This document shows positions 8,539 through 18,004 of a stretch of DNA of 64,000 bases, in pieces; within the stretch, counting starts at the first letter, position 1; every line of letters begins with the position of its first letter. The stretch covers positions 771,167 to 835,166 of the forward strand of contig NZ_CH724142.1 in NCBI RefSeq assembly GCF_000153325.1, written 5' to 3'. The notes under the pieces were generated by a model. It saw nothing but the letters and a program-made list of their open reading frames with translations, did no database searches and was not told where the DNA came from. A program made the translations under genes and the position numbers. Source of the DNA: Photobacterium sp. SKA34 (GTDB taxonomy: Bacteria; Pseudomonadota; Gammaproteobacteria; Enterobacterales; Vibrionaceae).

Positions 8539-9441
8539 ATGCCAGCTATCGATGATCTCGTTTTATTCACTCAAGTTATTGAACATGGCTCATTCAGTAA
8601 GGTTGCTGAACTCAATAATGTGACTAAATCCGTTGTTAGCAAGCGTATTAGTAAACTTGAAACCGAATTAGGCTTACAACTCATTTACCGCACCACACGA
8701 AAGCTTACACTCACTGAACCCGGTGAAGTGCTTTACCATCGTGCTAAAAGTATCAACCATGTTGCTCAAGCTGCTTTTGACTCTGTAAAGGGTTACAGCG
8801 AAGCACTCTCTGGTAAAGTTCGGATGTCAGTACCAACGATTTCAGGCGAATTGGTGTTAGCAAAAGCCGTGTCTGATTTTTGCCAGAAACATCCAGGCCT
8901 TTCGGTTGATATGTCGCTAAACAATCACTTTGTCGATCTCGTTGCTGACAACTACGATCTGGTGATCCGTACAGGTTACCTAGAAGATTCAAGCTTAATT
9001 GCTCGTCATATTTTTAATTCTCGCTGGGTAATATGTGCCTCACCTGCTTATATTGAACATTATGGTAAGCCAGAAAAACCTGAAGATCTCAATTGCCATA
9101 ACTGTCTAGGTTATAACCCTCAAAGTACCGGCCCTTTTGACTGGCAATTTATTAAACAAAATAAAATTTACAATCAAAAAGTCAGCGGAAACTTTTCATC
9201 CGACAATGCGATAGCGTTGAAAAAAAATGTACTCGCAGGTAATGGTATCGCTTATCTACCAAATTGCTTAATTCATGATGAATTAGAACGTGGTGAGTTA
9301 GTTGAATTACTCTCGACACATGCAGGTAAAGTGGTGGGAATTTATGCTGTCTATCCTTATACCAGAAAGCCCGCTAAACGAATTCAAGCACTGATTGAAC
9401 ATATTCGAGAAAGCTACATGGAAATTAAAGAAAAGTTCTAA
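8539..9441 (+). CDS. LysR-family transcriptional regulator
   Basis: 300-residue LysR protein. The N-terminal winged helix-turn-helix (FTQVIEHGSFSKVAELNNVTKSVVSKRISKLE) is followed by a substrate-binding domain of the CrgA-like kind (DLVIRTGYLEDSSLIARHIFNSRWVICASPAY). It is encoded just after the lct-lut terminator in the same direction, with a TTAGG/AAGTGGG-type leader of its own. Its position suggests control of lactate use, where GntR-type LldR/LutR regulators are more usual, but no direct evidence links it to that operon. The inducer is unknown. Confidence 0.85.
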   Translation: MPAIDDLVLFTQVIEHGSFSKVAELNNVTKSVVSKRISKLETELGLQLIYRTTRKLTLTEPGEVLYHRAKSINHVAQAAFDSVKGYSEALSGKVRMSVPTISGELVLAKAVSDFCQKHPGLSVDMSLNNHFVDLVADNYDLVIRTGYLEDSSLIARHIFNSRWVICASPAYIEHYGKPEKPEDLNCHNCLGYNPQSTGPFDWQFIKQNKIYNQKVSGNFSSDNAIALKKNVLAGNGIAYLPNCLIHDELERGELVELLSTHAGKVVGIYAVYPYTRKPAKRIQALIEHIRESYMEIKEKF

Positions 9442-9476
9442 CTTCCATGTGATATCAATTAGTTAAATAAAGTAAA

Positions 9477-10691
9477 TTAACCATCTACGAGTTTCATCAA
9501 TAGATGTCCATCGTATAGCGCTTGTTTAACCAGAGCCGCGCCCGGCATCGTCGCTTGAGTATAAAAACAGCTTTCTTCTATTTCTAAACCATCGAAATAA
9601 ACAGGTAAGGTTTGCGAGCTAATACGATCCATAATCGCAGGATAAAGCACCGATTTAGCACGATTAAACTCCCCTCCAATCAAAATGCGCTGAGGGTTAA
9701 ATAGATTAACCATTATCGCAATGGCCTGCCCTAAATTATGACCTAACTCCACAATAATTTGTCGCGCTAAACTGTCACCTTCTACTGCTGCATCACAAAC
9801 TGACTCAATCGTTAAAGGCATATGACTAAGCATAGATTCATGCCCTGCTTCAAGCTGCGTTTTCACTTGTTCTAAAATAGCCTGTAAACTCGCAACGGTT
9901 TCTAAACAGCCATGATTACCGCAGAAACAACGTTTACCATACGGCTTAATTTGAATATGCCCAAGCTCCCCCACATTACCCGTTTTCCCTTGCAGCACTT
10001 TATCATCAAGTACGATCCCCGCCCCCACACCATGATGAATAGAAATCAAAATAGAATTGGCAATACCACGAGAATTGCCAAACAACTTTTCAGCTAATGC
10101 CCATGAACGCGTATCGTTACCGATGAAAACAGGTAGTCCCGTTTCTTTATGAATTATCTCACCCAGTGGTAAATTAGAGACATCATAATGTGGCATCTGC
10201 AATACCGTACCTTCACTGGAATTGACTAATCCCGGTAACGACACTGCAATCGCTGTCATTCTATCTAGTTCACTAACATGATTGGCAAAGAAAATATTAA
10301 TTTCAGCTAATAACTTTTTAACCACATCTTCTTGATGAAGTTGTTCAATATCTTGACGTTCTTCCACTAGAATTTCGCCGCCAAGTTCATGTAAAGCAAT
10401 AGTAAGGTAACCACGACCTAAACGAATAGATAAAAATTGCCACCCTTCATTGGCTGGAACTAGCCCAATCGCAGGTCGACCACGGCTGCTAGGTTCTTGA
10501 AATTGAGTTTCTTTAATTAAATGCGCATCAATTAATTCACGGGTGATCTTAGTAATACTTGCGGGAGCAAGTTGACTGCGTTTAGACAATTCAATGCGTG
10601 AGATCGGCCCATACAAATCAATTAGTTTATATACGCTGCCGGCATTATTTCTTTTTATATGATCGATATGGCCTGGCTGAGCGACGTACAT
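9477..10691 (-). CDS. mlc: ROK-family global sugar repressor Mlc
   Basis: Repressor of PTS and sugar genes, relieved when glucose transport draws Mlc to the membrane-bound PTS protein EIICB-Glc. The 404-residue sequence matches E. coli Mlc closely from the first residues (QPGHIDHIKRNNAGSVYKLID) through the helix-turn-helix (LAPASITKITREL) and the ROK domain. The ROK zinc signature KRCFCGNHGCLETVAS is intact. Length equals the family norm. No PTS genes are in the window, so targets lie elsewhere. It is divergent from queE and converges with the LysR gene, whose stop is 35 bases away. Confidence 0.93.
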   Translation of the reverse strand: MYVAQPGHIDHIKRNNAGSVYKLIDLYGPISRIELSKRSQLAPASITKITRELIDAHLIKETQFQEPSSRGRPAIGLVPANEGWQFLSIRLGRGYLTIALHELGGEILVEERQDIEQLHQEDVVKKLLAEINIFFANHVSELDRMTAIAVSLPGLVNSSEGTVLQMPHYDVSNLPLGEIIHKETGLPVFIGNDTRSWALAEKLFGNSRGIANSILISIHHGVGAGIVLDDKVLQGKTGNVGELGHIQIKPYGKRCFCGNHGCLETVASLQAILEQVKTQLEAGHESMLSHMPLTIESVCDAAVEGDSLARQIIVELGHNLGQAIAIMVNLFNPQRILIGGEFNRAKSVLYPAIMDRISSQTLPVYFDGLEIEESCFYTQATMPGAALVKQALYDGHLLMKLVDG

Positions 10692-10845
10692 GTCGATACT
10701 CCTGAGTAAAATCAGCTGAAAAACCTTCGGAAGCTAATTTTTTTACTTTGCGAAGTAATTGTGAAGCCTCTTATCGTCAGTACGTGACAAGTATCACTAT
10801 GAATGACTAAAGACATTGAGTTTCGCTTCTGCGATAATGAAAAAA

Positions 10846-10870
10846 AGGCTTTTTTGCCTACTATTTTTTT
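10846..10870. terminator. Small terminator-like hairpin in the mlc-queE divergent region
   Basis: AGGC/GCCT with a T6 loop (about 10847-10860) and A- and T-rich flanks on both sides. It would be U-tailed in either direction. With no gene ending here it may be a leader attenuator of mlc or queE, or chance in AT-rich DNA. Confidence 0.25.
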
Positions 10871-10963
10871 TAATTAGCGGATTTATTTCGCGCAGTAACT
10901 TTTCTAATAATGATGATATTTCATTAAAAAATAGGTTATAGCTGCGAAAATAAGAGGTTCAAC

Positions 10964-11632
10964 GTGTACAAAATAAACGAAGTATTCGAAACAATTCAGG
11001 GTGAAGGTGTATTTACTGGCGTACCTGCAATTTTTGTTCGATTACAAGTCTGCCCTGTTGGCTGCTCATGGTGTGATACCAAACAAACTTGGACTGCAGA
11101 GCCACAAGATTTAGCTAACTTAGACCAGATCATGGCTAAAACTGGGGACTCACCACTTTGGACTAATCTTGACGCTAATGGTGTAGTGCAATTATTACAA
11201 GATCAGAAATATACGGCTAAACATGTTGTTATTACAGGCGGTGAACCTTGTATTTACGATCTGCGACCTTTAACTCAAGCACTAGAAGATGCAGGCTTTA
11301 ACTGTCAGATCGAAACCAGTGGCACGTCTGACATTCAAACCAGTGAAAACACTTGGGTAACGGTATCGCCTAAAATCAACATGAAAGCAAAGTTGCCCGT
11401 TTTAGTTTCTTCCCTCGCACGTGCTAACGAGATCAAACACCCTGTCGGCACTAGCAAAGACATTGAACAACTTGATGCACTCATTGATGGCGTTACGCTA
11501 AAACCTGATGTCACGATTGCACTTCAACCTATCAGTCAAAAACCACGTGCAACAGAGCTATGTATTGAAACTTGTATTCAGCGTAACTGGCGTTTATCGA
11601 TTCAAACACACAAATATCTAGCAATCGCTTAA
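10964..11632 (+). CDS. queE: 7-carboxy-7-deazaguanine synthase QueE
   Basis: Radical-SAM enzyme making the deazaguanine ring of queuosine, converting carboxy-tetrahydropterin to 7-carboxy-7-deazaguanine. The cluster motif is CPVGCSWC (about residues 31-38), spaced as in the E. coli enzyme. Other marks are FETIQGEGVFTGVPAIFVRLQ, the VVITGGEP SAM-binding stretch and the C-terminal IQTHKY. The start here is a GTG at 10964 after AAGAGG; 222 residues match the E. coli length. It stands alone between mlc and asnS. No preQ1 riboswitch was recognised upstream. Confidence 0.94.
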   Translation: MYKINEVFETIQGEGVFTGVPAIFVRLQVCPVGCSWCDTKQTWTAEPQDLANLDQIMAKTGDSPLWTNLDANGVVQLLQDQKYTAKHVVITGGEPCIYDLRPLTQALEDAGFNCQIETSGTSDIQTSENTWVTVSPKINMKAKLPVLVSSLARANEIKHPVGTSKDIEQLDALIDGVTLKPDVTIALQPISQKPRATELCIETCIQRNWRLSIQTHKYLAIA

Positions 11633-11673
11633 TCGCTCTGTAATTTGCTTGATTTATAAAAAACTTTTCAAAA

Positions 11674-11719
11674 AAACCGCTTCGCTTTAATGTTTTACAA
11701 CACTAAAGCGAAGTGGTTT
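11674..11719 (+). terminator. Long hairpin after queE
   Basis: A 16-bp stem: AAACCGCTTCGCTTTA (11674-11689) with TAAAGCGAAGTGGTTT (11704-11719), one G-U pair, 14-base loop. The T tract after it is short (TTTCTTG) and the A tract before it would serve the minus strand. Probable terminator of queE. Confidence 0.7.
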
Positions 11720-11786
11720 CTTGCAAATGACCGATAATTAACCAACTATCACCTCAAATTGCCTATTTCCTTCATCAATTTATCAT

Positions 11787-11800
11787 TTGATTGATATCAA
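11787..11800. promoter_or_regulatory. FNR-like binding site upstream of asnS
   Basis: TTGAT-TGAT-ATCAA matches the FNR consensus TTGAT-N4-ATCAA exactly. Its centre is about 45 bases upstream of the start site predicted from the promoter at 11804-11831, near the activating position for FNR. Function is inferred. Confidence 0.55.
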
Positions 11801-11803
11801 TAC

Positions 11804-11831
11804 TTGATGCTTGTCGTAAGAAAGGTAATAT
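11804..11831 (+). promoter_or_regulatory. Candidate sigma-70 promoter of asnS
   Basis: TTGATG (11804-11809), 16-base spacer, TAATAT (11826-11831); start expected about 11838, leaving a 70-base leader. It is a moderate match chosen because it fits the FNR-like site. Confidence 0.4.
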
Positions 11832-11907
11832 TGCTAATACATAAATATCTTTAAGCACGAGATACTTTAATTCCAAAGTCAGTGCCTAAACGGAGAATGA
11901 TTTAAAC

Positions 11908-13308
11908 ATGACTTACGCGCCTGTAACAGACGTATTAAGCGGTAAACTAGCGGTAGACAGTGAAGTTACTGTTCGCGGTTGGATTCGCTCGCGTCGTGAT
12001 TCCAAAGCTGGGATTTCTTTTCTTGCCATTTATGACGGCTCTTGTTTCGACCCGATTCAGGCCGTGGTCCCAAATGAGTTAAATAATTACCAGGAAGAAG
12101 TGCTTAAGCTAACAACTGGTTGCTCTGTTGAAGTTACCGGTACTATTGTTGCTTCACCTGCTAAAGGTCAAGATTTCGAACTAGCAGCAACAAACGTGAA
12201 AGTGGTTGGTTGGGTTGAAGATGCTGATTCTTACCCAATGGCAAAGACTCGTCACTCAATCGAGTACTTACGTGAAGTCGCACACCTTCGTCCACGCACT
12301 AACGTCATTGGTGCCGTTGCACGTGTTCGTAACAGCCTTTCTCAAGCTATTCACCGTTTCTATCATGAACAAGGCTTCATCTGGATGTCTGCACCACTTA
12401 TCACAGCGTCTGACTGTGAAGGCGCTGGTGAAATGTTCCGTGTTTCTACCCTAGACATGGCTAATCTGCCAATGACAGACAAAGGTGAAGTTGACTTTGA
12501 CAAAGATTTCTTTGGTAAAGAGACTTTCCTAACCGTATCTGGCCAGCTTAACGCTGAAGCTTACGCTTGTGCACTAAGCAAAGTTTATACTTTCGGTCCT
12601 ACTTTCCGTGCTGAAAACTCAAACACCAGCCGCCATCTTGCAGAGTTCTGGATGGTTGAGCCTGAAGTTGCATTCGCCGATCTTGACGATGCAGCAAAAC
12701 TTGCTGAAGACATGCTTAAATACGTGTTCAAAGCGGTACTAGAAGAGCGCCGTGATGATCTTGAGTTCTTTGCTTCTCGAATCGACAAAGAAGCAATTAC
12801 TCGTTTAGAGCAATTTGTAACATCTGATTTCGCACAAGTTGATTACACTGACGCAATTCAAATCCTTCAAGATTCAGGTCGTAAGTTTGAATTTGATGTT
12901 GAGTGGGGTATTGATATGTCTTCTGAGCACGAGCGTTTCCTTGCAGAAGAGCACTTTAAAGCACCCGTCATTGTTAAGAACTACCCGAAAGATATCAAAT
13001 CATTCTATATGCGCTTGAATGACGACGGTAAAACTGTTGCGGCAATGGACGTACTAGCACCAGGTATTGGTGAAATCATCGGTGGCTCTCAGCGTGAAGA
13101 ACGTCTAGACATTCTAGATGCACGTATGATTGAAATGGGTATAGATCCTGAGCACATGAGTTGGTACCGCGATCTTCGTCGTTACGGTAGTGTTCCTCAC
13201 GCAGGTTTCGGCCTTGGCTTTGAGCGTTTAGTTTCTTACGTAACAGGCATGGGTAACGTACGTGACGTGATCCCATTCCCACGTACTCCTCGCTCTGCAA
13301 ACTTCTAA
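11908..13308 (+). CDS. asnS: Asparaginyl-tRNA synthetase AsnS
   Basis: Charges tRNA-Asn with asparagine in the cytoplasm. The 466 residues are the exact bacterial length. An N-terminal OB-fold anticodon domain ([26 protein letters not shown]) is followed by the class-II catalytic core: motif 2 in [22 protein letters not shown] and motif 3 in [10 protein letters not shown]. Essential gene, expressed singly between two terminators. The FNR-like site in its promoter is an unusual feature for a housekeeping synthetase. In E. coli asnS and aspC flank ompF; here a GGDEF gene and an enoyl-CoA hydratase lie between them. Confidence 0.97.
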   Translation: MTYAPVTDVLSGKLAVDSEVTVRGWIRSRRDSKAGISFLAIYDGSCFDPIQAVVPNELNNYQEEVLKLTTGCSVEVTGTIVASPAKGQDFELAATNVKVVGWVEDADSYPMAKTRHSIEYLREVAHLRPRTNVIGAVARVRNSLSQAIHRFYHEQGFIWMSAPLITASDCEGAGEMFRVSTLDMANLPMTDKGEVDFDKDFFGKETFLTVSGQLNAEAYACALSKVYTFGPTFRAENSNTSRHLAEFWMVEPEVAFADLDDAAKLAEDMLKYVFKAVLEERRDDLEFFASRIDKEAITRLEQFVTSDFAQVDYTDAIQILQDSGRKFEFDVEWGIDMSSEHERFLAEEHFKAPVIVKNYPKDIKSFYMRLNDDGKTVAAMDVLAPGIGEIIGGSQREERLDILDARMIEMGIDPEHMSWYRDLRRYGSVPHAGFGLGFERLVSYVTGMGNVRDVIPFPRTPRSANF

Positions 13309-13337
13309 TCGATTAAGCTTAGAGTTTCAAAACGCAA

Positions 13338-13366
13338 AAAGGCTGCCCTATTGGCAGCCTTTCTTT
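13338..13366 (+). terminator. Rho-independent terminator of asnS
   Basis: AAAGGCTGCC (13338-13347), loop CTATT, GGCAGCCTTT (13353-13362), then TCTTTT. Perfect 10-bp stem 30 bases after the stop. Confidence 0.88.
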
Positions 13367-13414
13367 TATCATCTATTTTTCAACAGGTTTAATTAACAAT
13401 GAAATTGAAAGACG

Positions 13415-13968
13415 TTAATTATTAAAGTCTAGCTCGTTAAACAGCACAGGTTATGAGTAATAATAGCCTTGAATATAATCAATTTTATGTAAACGTAAGA
13501 AATCAACTTGCTGTTGGGTTTCAATCCCTCAGCCACAATATCAATGCCTAATCGTTTCGCCATCATAATAAATATTTCTCTGATTTTTTTCTTGTAAATA
13601 TTTATCAACGACAACAGCCCCATTGAGGAAGCCTAAATAAGAAAACATTACGAACCAGGTTTTAGGATTAAAAATTTATCATTTTAATAAAATTAATAAT
13701 AAAAAGATAAATACTCATTTAGACCGCTGTTTATTTTTACTTTCTGATTGGAGATATAGCAAATTTAAGGTGGCTGTTGTGCTTCAATAATGGAAAAATC
13801 AATAAGTCCGTTCGAAGCGCATAATTTATCAGTACCTAACTTTACACCAATATAACGGATATCATAACTATCATATTCTAACTTTCTTAATTGCATTTTA
13901 GCTAATTGACTACAATCAGATACTATTTTAACAATAAGATTTAAAAATACCGCTACTATCTTACCCAA
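13415..13968 (-). pseudogene. Remnant of a CSS-motif/EAL-domain c-di-GMP phosphodiesterase
   Basis: Two fragments in the right order on the minus strand. The upstream one (13765-13968) reads SDCSQLAKMQLRKLEYDSYD and then CASNGL, the two cysteine sites of the periplasmic CSS domain. The downstream one reads MMAKRLGIDIVAEG, then after a one-base deletion IETQQQVDFLRLHKIDYIQG, the end of an EAL domain. It then has an in-frame TAA where the lysine of the usual SKP motif would stand, and runs on to a natural-looking stop at 13415. Most of the EAL domain, including its catalytic glutamates, is absent. A former CSS-EAL phosphodiesterase (PdeB/PdeC-like) has decayed by deletion, frameshift and nonsense mutation. 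Confidence 0.8.
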
Positions 13969-14135
13969 GAACCTACAACCTTGTTTTAATTATACTTAAA
14001 ATGAATAAAAACAATTCAATAAAATTTACATGTCGTGTTGATAAAATATTCTCATTAAAGATATGGCAAATATGATTGAATTTATATCTTCAGGATATAA
14101 AATCCCATCCCTCATCTCCTGTATTGATATTTCAA

Positions 14136-15437
14136 ATGTTTGGTAAGTTAACAAGTAAAAACAAAAGTTTAATCACTAGCCTTAAACTTTTCTCATTGTT
14201 ATTCACAGTAATATCAAGTGGATATTTTACTTACAATGCCTATCATTTAGACGAGTTTCATGACCAATATTTTGAAAAAATGAATTCGATTTACTCTGTT
14301 AGTCGACGCTTTAGTTCCTATTACAACAATACTGGAACCACCTTTATCCCAAAAGGTATGCACGATTACAATGGCGTCGACGTTTGGGTAAAAAAAACCT
14401 CAGATGTAAAATTATTATCGACAGGAATAAATCGTCTTCGTTCTCAACTAGATGAGATTACAGATAATAACATCTGGACGATTGCTGTTTTTGAAAACCC
14501 TGCAGACTATGTCCATTTTGATCCCGCTAGACCACTCTATTTAGAACTTTATAAAAATAATCATGACAGCGATATAATAAACCGAATTATTAAACGCGAG
14601 GGGCTAGGTGAAACTTATCGCTATTTTTATGGCTGTAATTTAAAACTGACTGAAAGGTATATAGAAGAAAGTACTAACCAAAAGATCAGATCTTTATATT
14701 ACCCGATCTACAATAATCGTAAGTTAGATGCGTTACTGGTTATTGATATCAAAAATGACTTACTTCAAGAATCACTTAAAAATTACAATCGTGAATTCAA
14801 AACTGTGCTTTATGATAACCCATCAAAACACGGTTATTACATAAAAAAATTATTACCTTGCGCCAGCCAAGATCCTTTTTATGTTGGTGTAAACTTATTG
14901 GCTATTTTAAAAATATCGCTTGCACCTGCCTTACTTTTGACTTTCTTTATTCAGCTATTAAGTTCACGATTGAAAAAGAGAAGATTTTCGTTACAACGCG
15001 ATCTCATGACGCATTTCTATCGACGTGATTACTATGAGAAAAAGCTTCTTTCTCAAAAAAGTTTCTGTTTACTCATCATTGATATAGATAACTTTAAGTC
15101 TATCAATGACACTTATGGTCATGAAGTGGGCGATGAGGTAATACGTACTGTCGCGGAAAGAATTAATCAATGTATCCGCCAAAGTGATATCGCTATACGT
15201 TGGGGAGGAGAAGAATTTATTTTAAGCTTCCCAGTAATGACAAGAGAACAATTAGAGCTAAAAGCAGAAGAAATCCGGCATATTATTCAGGTATACCCTA
15301 TCAATGGGATTAATGTAACAATTTCAATTGGTGGTACTGTGTCGGACACGTTGTCATTTACTGAAACATATAAAGTTAGTGATGATGCGTTATATCAATC
15401 AAAACATAACGGCCGTAATCAAGCGACGATTATTTAA
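14136..15437 (+). CDS. Membrane-anchored diguanylate cyclase (GGDEF domain)
   Basis: Makes cyclic di-GMP from two GTP. The 433-residue protein has a membrane span near residues 15-32, a periplasmic sensory region of about 240 residues with no motif I recognise, a second span near 270-290 and a C-terminal GGDEF domain. The active site is intact as GGEEF (RWGGEEFILSF). An RxxD inhibitory site (RQSD) stands five residues before it, so product inhibition is likely. ATG 14136 is chosen; an upstream TTG in frame (14076) lacks a ribosome site. It stands divergent to the decayed EAL gene, which may once have been its opposing enzyme. Confidence 0.88.
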   Translation: MFGKLTSKNKSLITSLKLFSLLFTVISSGYFTYNAYHLDEFHDQYFEKMNSIYSVSRRFSSYYNNTGTTFIPKGMHDYNGVDVWVKKTSDVKLLSTGINRLRSQLDEITDNNIWTIAVFENPADYVHFDPARPLYLELYKNNHDSDIINRIIKREGLGETYRYFYGCNLKLTERYIEESTNQKIRSLYYPIYNNRKLDALLVIDIKNDLLQESLKNYNREFKTVLYDNPSKHGYYIKKLLPCASQDPFYVGVNLLAILKISLAPALLLTFFIQLLSSRLKKRRFSLQRDLMTHFYRRDYYEKKLLSQKSFCLLIIDIDNFKSINDTYGHEVGDEVIRTVAERINQCIRQSDIAIRWGGEEFILSFPVMTREQLELKAEEIRHIIQVYPINGINVTISIGGTVSDTLSFTETYKVSDDALYQSKHNGRNQATII

Positions 15438-15498
15438 TGGCATTATTGCCGATGACAGCTTACTTTTGATACTAAATTAGCAAAAAATTACCATTATA

Positions 15499-15537
15499 TG
15501 CCATCCTTGATAGATTACTTATCGTTCAAGGATGGCA
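15499..15537 (+). repeat. 12-bp inverted repeat burying the ribosome-binding site of the enoyl-CoA hydratase gene
   Basis: TGCCATCCTTGA (15499-15510) and TCAAGGATGGCA (15526-15537) are perfectly complementary with a 15-base loop. The right arm contains the AAGGATG ribosome-binding sequence, three bases before the ATG at 15540. In RNA it would hide the site; as DNA it could be a dimeric operator. Confidence 0.65.
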
Positions 15538-15539
15538 AC

Positions 15540-16295
15540 ATGATCACTTCATCTTTATCAAATCATATTCTTACGCTCACTATTGACCGCCCTACCGCGA
15601 AAAATGCACTTAACCTTGATATGTACCAAGAGCTTGCTCAAGAGTTAGAGCGTGCAAAAAATGATGATATATACGTCGTTATCATTACCGGTAATTCGGA
15701 TATTTTTTGCAGTGGTAATGATATTGAAGATTTTATTCAATTGGCACAAGCAGATAAGGATCAAGCACAAATAAACCGAGAGATTATTGAACGCTTTATG
15801 CTCGCAATGATTGACTGTCCTGTGCCTATTATTGCCGCCGTGTCTGGTGCAGCCATTGGAATAGGTATGACACTGCTACAACACTGTGATTTTATTTATG
15901 CCACCCCTAATTCAATCTTCACTCTCCCCTTTGTAAAACTCGGATTATGTCCTGAATTTGGTTCAAGTTTATTATTACCGCAATTGGTCGGCGAACGAAA
16001 AGCTAAAGCAATGTTACTGCTTGGCGAGGAAATGACAGTAGAGGAAGCGTTATCTCTTGGTTTTATCAATCAAATAACCGTTCAACCTGAGCAACGTGCT
16101 GCACACTGTGCTAATACACTTGTCGCATTACCTAAAGAAGCCTTGCAGCACACTAAAAAACTACTATCTGACAGAGCACGCCAACAGCTTATTGATTGTA
16201 TTTACAAAGAAAATGACCTTATTTTTAAGCTTATTAAACGCTCAGAAGCAACCAGTGCATTATCTCAATTTAAAGGAAAAAAAAGTCATACTTAA
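15540..16295 (+). CDS. Enoyl-CoA hydratase/isomerase family protein
   Basis: Crotonase-fold protein of 251 residues, probably hydrating or isomerising an enoyl-CoA in the cytoplasm. The oxyanion-hole stretches are ITGNSDIFCSGNDIEDF and AAVSGAAIGIGMTLLQHCDF; the glutamate of CPEFGSSLLLP corresponds to the second catalytic acid. The first catalytic acid is less obvious, so isomerase activity is possible. It stands alone; no other beta-oxidation gene is near, and the substrate cannot be named. ATG 15540 is used because AAGGATG lies just before it; an upstream in-frame ATG at 15498 falls within the inverted repeat. The next gene, aspC, has its own leader. Confidence 0.82.
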   Translation: MITSSLSNHILTLTIDRPTAKNALNLDMYQELAQELERAKNDDIYVVIITGNSDIFCSGNDIEDFIQLAQADKDQAQINREIIERFMLAMIDCPVPIIAAVSGAAIGIGMTLLQHCDFIYATPNSIFTLPFVKLGLCPEFGSSLLLPQLVGERKAKAMLLLGEEMTVEEALSLGFINQITVQPEQRAAHCANTLVALPKEALQHTKKLLSDRARQQLIDCIYKENDLIFKLIKRSEATSALSQFKGKKSHT

Positions 16296-16401
16296 TTCAT
16301 GAATAAAAATTATGACTAATTTGTTGCATTATCTTGTAAAGGTTCTATGACAAAGGGTATAAATAGGCATCACCATTTATTAACGCCACGGATGACCAAC
16401 T

Positions 16402-17592
16402 ATGTTTGAGAAAATTACGGCAGCTCCTGCTGATCCAATTTTAGGTTTAACAGAAGAATTCAAAGCAGATACACGCGCAACAAAGATTAATCTAGGCGTT
16501 GGTATTTATAAAGATGAAACAGGTAATACGCCTGTTCTTGCTACTGTAAAAAAAGCAGAAGCTATTTTGCTTGAAAAAGAAAAAACAAAATCATACTTAA
16601 GCATTCCAGGTACGCCAGAATACGGCCTAGCCGTTCAAGAGCTGCTTTTTGGTAACGATGCAACAATCATCACTGAAAAACGCGCACAAACAGCTCAAGC
16701 ACCAGGTGGTACTGGTGCGTTACGTGTTGCTGCAGAATTTATTAAGCGACAATTAGGCGATGTAAAAGTATGGATCAGTAATCCTACTTGGGCTAACCAC
16801 CACGGCGTCTTTGGTGCAGCTGGTCTTGAAACACAGCCATACTCTTACTATAACGCTGAAACAAGTGATATTGACTTTGACGCAGCAATTACTGATTTAA
16901 GCCAAGCTAGCCAAGGTGATATTGTTCTTCTGCATGGTTGCTGCCATAACCCAACAGGTATTGACCCAACAACAGAGCAATGGCAAACACTAGCAAAACT
17001 TTGCATTGAAAAAAAGCTACTACCAATGTTTGATTTTGCTTATCAAGGTTTTGCACGCGGCGTAGAAGATGATGCGCAAGGTTTACGCATCTTTGCAGAT
17101 CAACTGCCAGAATTACTGGTAGCGAGCTCTTTCTCTAAGAACTTTGGTTTATACAATGAGCGTGTAGGCGCATTTACACTTGTAGGTAAAACAGCAGAGC
17201 AAGCAGCAACGGCATTTAGCCAAGTGAAATCTATCGCACGTGTTATTTATTCTAACCCACCCGCTCACGGTGCTGCGATTGTTACAACAATCCTAAATAA
17301 CGCTGAGCTTCGTGCAGAATGGGAACAAGAAGTTGCTGATATGCGTGATCGTATCCAAGAAATGCGTACGCTATTTGTAAACACATTAAAAGAGCTGGGT
17401 GTAACTAACGACTTTAGCTTTATTGAACGTCAAAACGGTATGTTCTCGTTCTCTGGTTTATCTAAAGAGCAAGTAACACAACTTAAAAATGATTTTGCGA
17501 TTTATATTGTTGGTTCAGGCCGTATTAGTGTTGCGGGTATGACAAAAGATAATATGATGCCTTTATGTAAAGGTATTGCTGCCGTCTTATAA
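16402..17592 (+). CDS. aspC: Aspartate (aromatic) aminotransferase AspC
   Basis: PLP enzyme exchanging amino groups between aspartate and 2-oxoglutarate, with activity on aromatic amino acids. The 396 residues match E. coli AspC from [16 protein letters not shown] to the C-terminus. The PLP lysine is in [15 protein letters not shown], the cofactor Asp/Tyr in [14 protein letters not shown], and the substrate arginine region is in [10 protein letters not shown]. Single gene with a terminator after it. Its place between asnS and the gloC-mepK-ldtD group matches the E. coli map. Confidence 0.95.
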   Translation: MFEKITAAPADPILGLTEEFKADTRATKINLGVGIYKDETGNTPVLATVKKAEAILLEKEKTKSYLSIPGTPEYGLAVQELLFGNDATIITEKRAQTAQAPGGTGALRVAAEFIKRQLGDVKVWISNPTWANHHGVFGAAGLETQPYSYYNAETSDIDFDAAITDLSQASQGDIVLLHGCCHNPTGIDPTTEQWQTLAKLCIEKKLLPMFDFAYQGFARGVEDDAQGLRIFADQLPELLVASSFSKNFGLYNERVGAFTLVGKTAEQAATAFSQVKSIARVIYSNPPAHGAAIVTTILNNAELRAEWEQEVADMRDRIQEMRTLFVNTLKELGVTNDFSFIERQNGMFSFSGLSKEQVTQLKNDFAIYIVGSGRISVAGMTKDNMMPLCKGIAAVL

Positions 17593-17609
17593 TATAAAGG
17601 ATGAGCAAT

Positions 17610-17636
17610 AAAAGAGGGCATATTGTCCTCTTTTTA
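17610..17636 (+). terminator. Rho-independent terminator of aspC
   Basis: AAAGAGG (17611-17617) pairs with CCTCTTT (17627-17633), followed by TTATTTTT, 18 bases after the stop. Confidence 0.85.
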
Positions 17637-17713
17637 TTTTTAATCATGGAGGCTAAATATCTTTTTTATGCAGATTTAACTAATTAAGACAACACAAAAT
17701 CAGCCGGATTTAT

Positions 17714-18004
17714 TTAATGGTAATACATTGCAATATAATTCCGCTCGTAGTTTCTTTTCAGCTGTTCCTTCCAAGGTCTTTTTGCAATAGGCACAAGATA
17801 GAACATTTCGCGTGTAGTATCAGTAACAAAAGCCATGTCATGGCGCATCACTTCATAGTGGATATCATGAACAAATCCTAACGAGAAACTTTGCCTACCC
17901 GTTAATATATTTATATCTTCCCGCGTTAAAGAAACGCCTTGATTATCTTCAGCAAAACGATCGACTAACCAATCTGAAAATTCTCTCGCACTTATCATTG
18001 TCAT
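17714..18004 (-). CDS. Small conserved-looking protein of unknown function
   Basis: 96 residues, soluble, with mixed charge and an aromatic-rich end (PWKEQLKRNYERNYIAMYYH). I do not recognise a domain. The ATG at 18004 follows GGAG at about 10 bases; codon use looks like that of the neighbours, which supports a real gene. It converges with aspC, from whose terminator it is separated by about 80 bases. No operon partner. It might be a lineage-specific regulator or adaptor, but nothing in the sequence says which. Confidence 0.6.
   Translation of the reverse strand: MTMISAREFSDWLVDRFAEDNQGVSLTREDINILTGRQSFSLGFVHDIHYEVMRHDMAFVTDTTREMFYLVPIAKRPWKEQLKRNYERNYIAMYYH

Noticed and set aside
10692..10963. 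Possible preQ1 riboswitch before queE
   Set aside because: No C-rich loop and A-rich tail of the preQ1 class was found; only a small AT-rich hairpin.
12206..13300. Short frames inside asnS on both strands
   Set aside because: Shadows of a strongly conserved gene; no independent start signals.
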